A program made the position numbers and the translations under genes. From Pelagibacteraceae bacterium AG-439-F23 (GTDB lineage Bacteria > Pseudomonadota > Alphaproteobacteria > Pelagibacterales > Pelagibacteraceae), in assembly GCA_003212415.1 (NCBI GenBank), contig QCPT01000005.1:1-58033 (forward strand): a stretch of 58,033 bases of DNA, read 5' to 3'. Under the pieces are notes generated by a model that saw only the letters and a program-made list of their open reading frames with translations, was not told the origin of the DNA and did not search any database. The number at the start of each line of letters is the position of its first letter. Within the stretch, counting starts at the first letter, position 1. This document shows positions 53,747 to 58,033 of the stretch, one piece after another.

Positions 53747-55407
53747 TGAATATTCAGCTTAGAGATCCTAAAAATTTAATGAAATTATCAAAACTTGGCT
53801 CTTTTCATCAGTCAAAATTATCTTTTTTACGATCTTTTTTAAATGAATTTAAAGATTGGGAATATAAAAGGGACTTATTTGAGTTAAACGAAAAAGGCTA
53901 TGGTAGAGCTGTTTATTCTTTTTCAAAAAAAAATAAAACATATTCACTTGTTTGTTTTGCAAATGAAATAAGCGATGAAGAAAGATCTGATAGAGTAATT
54001 GCAACAAAATGGGATGCCGCGTTTACATTGCATGACGGAGTTCCAACTAAAGAAGACTTAGAAAGATTAGCTCTTAATGTACCCAAACAGGAAGTAGGCA
54101 GATTATCATATAAAGAATTAACTCTTTCTAGAGCTAATAAATCAGTTAGAATTTTTGACCATGTTGTAGACAGTTTATCTAAAGGCAATCAACCAAATAC
54201 AGAACTTTTATCAAAAGTTGGATATTTATACAGAACAACAGCAGTTTATGGATCTGGAAAATTTGGATTAGCAGACAGATTTAGAATTAAAAATAGAGAA
54301 GAAATCTATGGACCATTTAGATTAGAAATGATGTTAGTTTATTTAGTCAGACAATTTACTTTTGATCAAGTAAATCATATAGCAAGACATAAAAATCCAA
54401 ATACAGCTATAGAGTTAGATTTAAATATTTGTAGAAATCTTGGAATTGGAAATTCTACAGGCCTAGGCATGGCACCATTCATAGTTAACCATCCAATACT
54501 TTTAAATAATTGGATATTAGCTAGAGAAACTGCTTTAAAAAAAATAAGAGAAATAGAAAGAGCAACTAAAGAAGAATTGAATATTTTTAAAAAATGTTTA
54601 GTTAGATCTTTAAAAAATGTAACAAATTGGAATACTGATAGCGAATTTCAAAATAAAAAGATTAAGCAATTAACTGAAGATTTAGAAAAATTTATTAAAT
54701 TTCTTAATGAAGATTTTAGTTTTGAAAATACTTTTCCTTTTAATAAAATTTATATATGGGCTGAAGAAAATGTAGGTGATGAATGTATTGAATATATTGT
54801 TTCAATGATGATGGAACCTTATGATGAAATAGTTAATCCTTTAACTCATAAAATGAGTTCCGAGGAAGATCAGCATTTTAATATACCAATAAATAGAACA
54901 ATTGAAGAATTAAGGAATATTTTGGAAAAAAGATATTCTGAAATTTTAAAAATAGATTTTAAAAAAAAAGAAAATAATCAAAATTTTTGGTTTATATCTA
55001 AGAATAAAGAAGAACCTAGAGTGGCCAATAGATATGAAATGGAAGGATCAAATTTAGAACAACCTTTAGCTATAGCAAGAGATATAAAAAAACTTTATGA
55101 AACAATTTTTACTCAAAAAAATAGTCTGAAAATTGGAAAGTTTTTAACAAATCATAACGATTTAAGACATGTAGTAAGAAGAGCTTTTATAGCAGAAAAA
55201 TTTCCTTATGCGGAAATACAAGACAACACTATTGGTTCACAATTGATGCCAATTGACATGTTAAGATTAAAATTATCTTTTTTTGGTGCAATTAAATTTG
55301 ATCCTAGATCAGACAAATGGTTAAGAATATGTATGTTTCAAGGTGCACCACTACCTTCAGATTTAAAATCATTTGATAACCACTGGATATATAATTCTTT
55401 AAATTAA
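53746..55407 (+). CDS. Unrecognised 553-residue protein
   Basis: Long, charged, soluble protein with no signal peptide or membrane helix. It starts in the stop of the M19-like gene and ends in the start of the DUF3726 gene (TAATG on both sides). The middle carries RIKNREEIYGPFRLEMMLVY and FDQVNHIARHKNP, with acidic and basic helices, and a C-terminal part with NHNDLRHVVRRAFIAEKFP. No P-loop, Cys cluster or known catalytic motif is visible. It is clearly coding, with strong third-position AT bias and no internal stops. Function unknown, but its bond to the neighbours is tight. Confidence 0.85.
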   Translation: MNIQLRDPKNLMKLSKLGSFHQSKLSFLRSFLNEFKDWEYKRDLFELNEKGYGRAVYSFSKKNKTYSLVCFANEISDEERSDRVIATKWDAAFTLHDGVPTKEDLERLALNVPKQEVGRLSYKELTLSRANKSVRIFDHVVDSLSKGNQPNTELLSKVGYLYRTTAVYGSGKFGLADRFRIKNREEIYGPFRLEMMLVYLVRQFTFDQVNHIARHKNPNTAIELDLNICRNLGIGNSTGLGMAPFIVNHPILLNNWILARETALKKIREIERATKEELNIFKKCLVRSLKNVTNWNTDSEFQNKKIKQLTEDLEKFIKFLNEDFSFENTFPFNKIYIWAEENVGDECIEYIVSMMMEPYDEIVNPLTHKMSSEEDQHFNIPINRTIEELRNILEKRYSEILKIDFKKKENNQNFWFISKNKEEPRVANRYEMEGSNLEQPLAIARDIKKLYETIFTQKNSLKIGKFLTNHNDLRHVVRRAFIAEKFPYAEIQDNTIGSQLMPIDMLRLKLSFFGAIKFDPRSDKWLRICMFQGAPLPSDLKSFDNHWIYNSLN

Positions 55408-56015
55408 TGATTAGTTTTAGTGAAATAGAAACCACAGTAAAAAGAGCAACAAGGTCAGCAGGTTTTCCATGGGGAATATCCGAAGAGGTTGGAAAAAACA
55501 TTAGATTACTAGAAATGTTTGGTTTGCCAGGAGTTAAAAATATTAATCAATATTTTAAAATTTATAATGTTGAAAAATTTGAAGACATTAATGCTTTTTC
55601 AAGATCAAATATTTCTAAAAAACATTATTGCCCAATAAAAGCTGGTGTTAATTTTTTTGATCAATCATCAACAATTTCTGATCTTGGTCAGTTGGAAATA
55701 AATAATCTAGCTTTTCCTTTATTATTTATTCCTTTTGTAAGCAGAACTTCTGAATTAATAGGAAAAAGGATTTTTTTAAAAATGGATAATAAAGAATTTT
55801 TATTTAATTTTAATCAATCCATATACTCAAATTATTTAAGTGGAGATATTGTGGAAAGATCTGAAAAAATAAATTTACAGTTTTTAGAAAATAAAAATTC
55901 ATTTTCAGAAACCGAATGGTCAGAACTTTACAAAATTTCAGAGAATACTTTTGTTGAAGAAAGTGATGAGTTAAAAGAGAAAGCAGCGGGCGCTGGTTTA
56001 ACCGATAATGATTGA
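55407..56015 (+). CDS. DUF3726 protein
   Basis: A 202-residue protein starting MISFSEIETTVKRATRSAGFPWGISEEVG, which fits the DUF3726 pattern of an acidic-basic helix and a GxPWG motif. The rest is a mostly beta-rich, soluble region with no obvious active site. Overlaps the 553-residue gene by one base and the Zn-ribbon ORF by 8 bases. No function is assigned to DUF3726 that I know of. Confidence 0.75.
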   Translation: MISFSEIETTVKRATRSAGFPWGISEEVGKNIRLLEMFGLPGVKNINQYFKIYNVEKFEDINAFSRSNISKKHYCPIKAGVNFFDQSSTISDLGQLEINNLAFPLLFIPFVSRTSELIGKRIFLKMDNKEFLFNFNQSIYSNYLSGDIVERSEKINLQFLENKNSFSETEWSELYKISENTFVEESDELKEKAAGAGLTDND

Positions 56016-56175
56016 TGATATTTCAGAAAATTTAAATCAAAAAGATTTAGATGAATTAGATAATAAGTGTGAAGAATGTAAAAAAGAAGATGAAAGTGTT
56101 AACCAAAACTTAATATTAACAGGCTTCAAGCTTTGCAAATCATGCAGAGTTTCCAAAACAATATTTCCTCTTTAA
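56008..56175 (+). CDS. 55-residue Zn-ribbon-like protein
   Basis: Small ORF whose ATG lies 8 bases inside the end of the DUF3726 gene. The product has an acidic helix (ISENLNQKDLDELDN) and two CxxC pairs: CEEC and CKSC, about 20 residues apart, a zinc-ribbon or rubredoxin-like knuckle. It ends SKTIFPL. The pattern of two cysteine pairs and the coupled position support it as real. It overlaps the stop of a convergent gene by 4 bases. It could be a metal carrier or a subunit for the three genes above. Confidence 0.7.
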   Translation: MIDDISENLNQKDLDELDNKCEECKKEDESVNQNLILTGFKLCKSCRVSKTIFPL

Positions 56176-56717
56176 CTGATATTGCTGATCGGCAAAGCAT
56201 TCATTCTGCTCATAATGAAGGCTACAGATAAAAAAGCAATAATTAGAAAAGATAAAAATACAACACCAGAGGCTTTAAAGCTCGATTTTATATTTAAAGT
56301 ATGTTTTACAGAAATAATTAAAGAAGCAAAAATCCAAAACTGAGTTAAAAATACAATTAATAATACAAGATCAGGTGTTACTGCAAAAAATCTTAATAGA
56401 CCCGGAGCATGAGCATACCCAACAGCAATCAAAACTTTTTTAAATGGAATCTTACTTTCTCTGTCAGGAAATATTTTTACTCCTATTACATAAATAAAAA
56501 TCGCCCAAACTAACCAAGTTAATATAGCCGTTAATCCAGATACACCAATTGAAGTTTTCACAATAGTATTTGCGGCAATGGCACCGGCAATACCATCTAA
56601 AATCATAATTAAACCTGCAAAGTATATTGCGGCTTCACCAAAGTATCTTGTATCTTTATATAAATTTTTATCCAATTTGATGGATTTAAAAATTATATCT
56701 AAAAATTGAGCAAACAT
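56172..56717 (-). CDS. YIP1-family membrane protein
   Basis: A 181-residue protein with five hydrophobic segments (about 25-47, 52-78, 85-105, 112-132 and 152-172). The GYAHAPGLLRFF stretch is characteristic of YIP1-family proteins. Role unknown in bacteria. Its start overlaps the end of a tiny putative membrane-peptide ORF (TAATG). It converges on the Zn-ribbon ORF. Confidence 0.8.
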   Translation of the reverse strand: MFAQFLDIIFKSIKLDKNLYKDTRYFGEAAIYFAGLIMILDGIAGAIAANTIVKTSIGVSGLTAILTWLVWAIFIYVIGVKIFPDRESKIPFKKVLIAVGYAHAPGLLRFFAVTPDLVLLIVFLTQFWIFASLIISVKHTLNIKSSFKASGVVFLSFLIIAFLSVAFIMSRMNALPISNIS

Positions 56718-56821
56718 TATTTATTATAGTTTTTAACTTTGTAAGAAGCAATAAGTAGAAAAATTATTAATGCAAGAGCAATGATTGTACAATCTACAAT
56801 AATGAAATTTTTAGTCTTAAT
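56717..56821 (-). CDS. Possible 34-residue membrane peptide, non-ATG start
   Basis: An open frame that ends exactly in the yip1 start (TAATG). It would encode KTKNFIIVDCTIIALALIIF and a short Lys/Asn tail: one membrane helix. No ATG, GTG or TTG is present; the first codon would be ATT at 56821. The coupling and hydrophobic pattern are suggestive, but the start is not, so I rate it low. Confidence 0.3.
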   Translation of the reverse strand: MKTKNFIIVDCTIIALALIIFLLIASYKVKNYNK

Positions 56822-56823
56822 TT

Positions 56824-56845
56824 GGGGGAATAATTAAATTCCCCC
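56824..56845 (-). terminator. Hairpin after the DmdA-like gene
   Basis: Arms gggggaat and attccccc around a 6-base A/T loop, 11 bases past the minus-strand stop. No clear T-run follows on the minus strand, so termination is uncertain; it may stabilise the 3' end of the upstream message. Confidence 0.55.
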
Positions 56846-56855
56846 TTAAAAATTA

Positions 56856-58033
56856 TTAACCTTTTACAACTTCTCTTGTGTTTGCGTTGAAAGATTCTTT
56901 AAATGGAATATCTACCACTACAGCATCAACCGGTTGACCTGGAGTATCAGAATATTTTTCAGGAAGATGAACTTTATATTTAGTTCCCACTTTGCCTTTA
57001 GGAAAACCATTGGCATTTAGAGTTCCATCAAAAGGTACATAACCCATTGCTATATTTTGTTTTTTCTCAGGATGATACCAAGGAGATGTTATAAATCCTA
57101 CTGGATCTCCACCACCTTCATTTGAAATCAGCCAAAAGTCAGGAGCATATTCTTCAATTGGTTTGCCACCTAATTCAAGACCAACTAATTGAAGTTTGTA
57201 TGGTTTTTTACCTTCTTTAATTTCAGCACCCATTTTTTCTAATGCAGCTTTACCAACATAATCAGTTTTTTTATTCCATTCTCCTTTACCTGATAAAGAG
57301 ACTTGATATCCAAGATTACATTGGAAAGGATTATGTTGTTGATCCATATCTTGTCCCCAAGAAAGAATTCCAGCTTGAATTCTTCTATGGTGAGCAGGCG
57401 CGATAACCATTAAGTTATGTTTTTTACCTGCATCAAGAACAGCATTCCACATATCATCAGCATATAAAGTTGCGTTTCTTAAATAAATTTCATATCCAGC
57501 TTCACCAGAAAATCCTGATTGAGAAATGACACAACTTCTTCCTGCTACTTTAACTTCAGCTAAACCATAGAAAGGCATATTATCTAAATCAACTTGATCA
57601 CCAAGCAAATCTTTCATCAAAGCTTTAGATTTAGGTCCTTGAATTTGAACAGGGCAAGCATCAATTTCTTCTATTGTGCAATCAAATCTTCCATCAGCAT
57701 TAACTCCTTGAAGATACATACCAATATCGGAATCTGATAAAGAAAACCAAAACTCATCTTTTGAAATTCTTAGAAGAATTGGATCATTTAAAACACCACC
57801 ATAAGCATTACATAAAATTACATATCTAGCTCTCATAGGTGATATTTTAGTTGCGTCTCTTGTAATTACATAATCTGTAAATTTTTCTGCATCAGGACCT
57901 TTAACTCTTATTTGTCTTTCAACAGCAACATTCCACATTGTTACATGATTAACAATTGCATCATATTCTACCATTGCTCCACCATCTTCTGGTTTCACGT
58001 ATCCTCTTGGATGGTAAATACGATTATAAACGG
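56856..58033 (-). CDS. DmdA/GcvT-family tetrahydrofolate methyltransferase, 5' end outside window
   Basis: The GTG at 57998 is not the true start: the frame continues upstream with VYNRIYHPRGYV to the window edge. The visible 390 residues are a GcvT-type domain with a C-terminal barrel. Landmarks are VERQIRVKGPDAEKF, ISQSGFSGEAGYEIY, and the folate-binding WGQDMDQQHNPFQCNLGYQVSL. The fold matches DMSP demethylase (DmdA) and aminomethyltransferase relatives, all of which pass a methyl or methylene group to tetrahydrofolate. I cannot decide the substrate; the sequence departs from the DmdA stretches I remember, so I leave the symbol empty. Confidence 0.8.
   Translation of the reverse strand, partial: VYNRIYHPRGYVKPEDGGAMVEYDAIVNHVTMWNVAVERQIRVKGPDAEKFTDYVITRDATKISPMRARYVILCNAYGGVLNDPILLRISKDEFWFSLSDSDIGMYLQGVNADGRFDCTIEEIDACPVQIQGPKSKALMKDLLGDQVDLDNMPFYGLAEVKVAGRSCVISQSGFSGEAGYEIYLRNATLYADDMWNAVLDAGKKHNLMVIAPAHHRRIQAGILSWGQDMDQQHNPFQCNLGYQVSLSGKGEWNKKTDYVGKAALEKMGAEIKEGKKPYKLQLVGLELGGKPIEEYAPDFWLISNEGGGDPVGFITSPWYHPEKKQNIAMGYVPFDGTLNANGFPKGKVGTKYKVHLPEKYSDTPGQPVDAVVVDIPFKESFNANTREVVKG

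Overview
The window looks like a piece of a SAR11 (Candidatus Pelagibacter-like) alphaproteobacterial chromosome. It is strongly AT-rich, its proteins are rich in Lys, Ile and Asn, intergenic spaces are tiny, and stop/start overlaps of the ATGA and TAATG kind are common. The gene set also fits: aprM-aprB-aprA, tauABC-tpa-ald, xsc, suyAB, a TPP-riboswitch-controlled thiV, soxBDAG and a DmdA/GcvT-family enzyme. The assignment rests on sequence reading alone. I see no tRNA, rRNA, insertion sequence, prophage or CRISPR array. No stretch over 300 bases lacks a gene; the longest gaps (about 150-250 bases) hold promoters, hairpins or small ORFs, which I list.

Layout. (1) 1-8.3 kb: the 3' part of a Met/Gly/Ala-rich low-complexity gene, then a taurine uptake operon (tauA, hairpin, tauB, and a tauC with a very long N-terminal extension), with tpa and ald divergent from it. 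(2) 8.3-22 kb: household genes: a thioredoxin-like protein, thiV behind a TPP riboswitch, rseP, HU, a glycosyltransferase-like gene, rhodanese, DUF4281, recX, a DUF3553-cysQ-small membrane protein operon, mnmA, a 27-residue basic peptide, a Cys/Met-metabolism PLP enzyme with an MFS transporter, and pabB-pabA-pabC-HIT. (3) 22-30.4 kb: sulfite and sulfonate metabolism: aprMBA, an unknown 116-aa protein, a TauE-type exporter, suyBA and xsc. (4) 30.4-41 kb: a FAD oxidoreductase, a GpsA-like dehydrogenase and an alpha-glucoside-type island (aglE-hairpin-aglF-aglG-GH4-aglK-PfkB kinase, with a GH1 glucosidase on the other strand). (5) 41-50 kb: Fe-dependent alcohol dehydrogenase, class I amidotransferase, fhs and sarcosine oxidase soxBDAG. 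(6) 50-58 kb: GNAT, SRAP and purEK, then an uncharacterised four-gene unit (M19-like protein with lost metal ligands, a 553-aa unknown, DUF3726, and a tiny Zn-ribbon), a YIP1 membrane protein, and a DmdA-like gene running off the window.

How the genes work together. Taurine imported by TauABC is transaminated by Tpa to sulfoacetaldehyde, with Ald recycling alanine to pyruvate and ammonium. Xsc turns sulfoacetaldehyde into acetyl phosphate plus sulfite, and SuyAB releases sulfite from sulfolactate. The sulfite can be oxidised by AprBA with the membrane anchor AprM, or exported by TauE. One-carbon units from sarcosine (SoxBDAG), formate (Fhs) and the DmdA-like demethylase meet at tetrahydrofolate; PabABC make the aminobenzoate part of folate.

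The best candidates for undescribed biology are the M19-like/553-aa/DUF3726/Zn-ribbon unit, the Met-rich low-complexity protein, and several very small coupled ORFs absent from a standard gene call.
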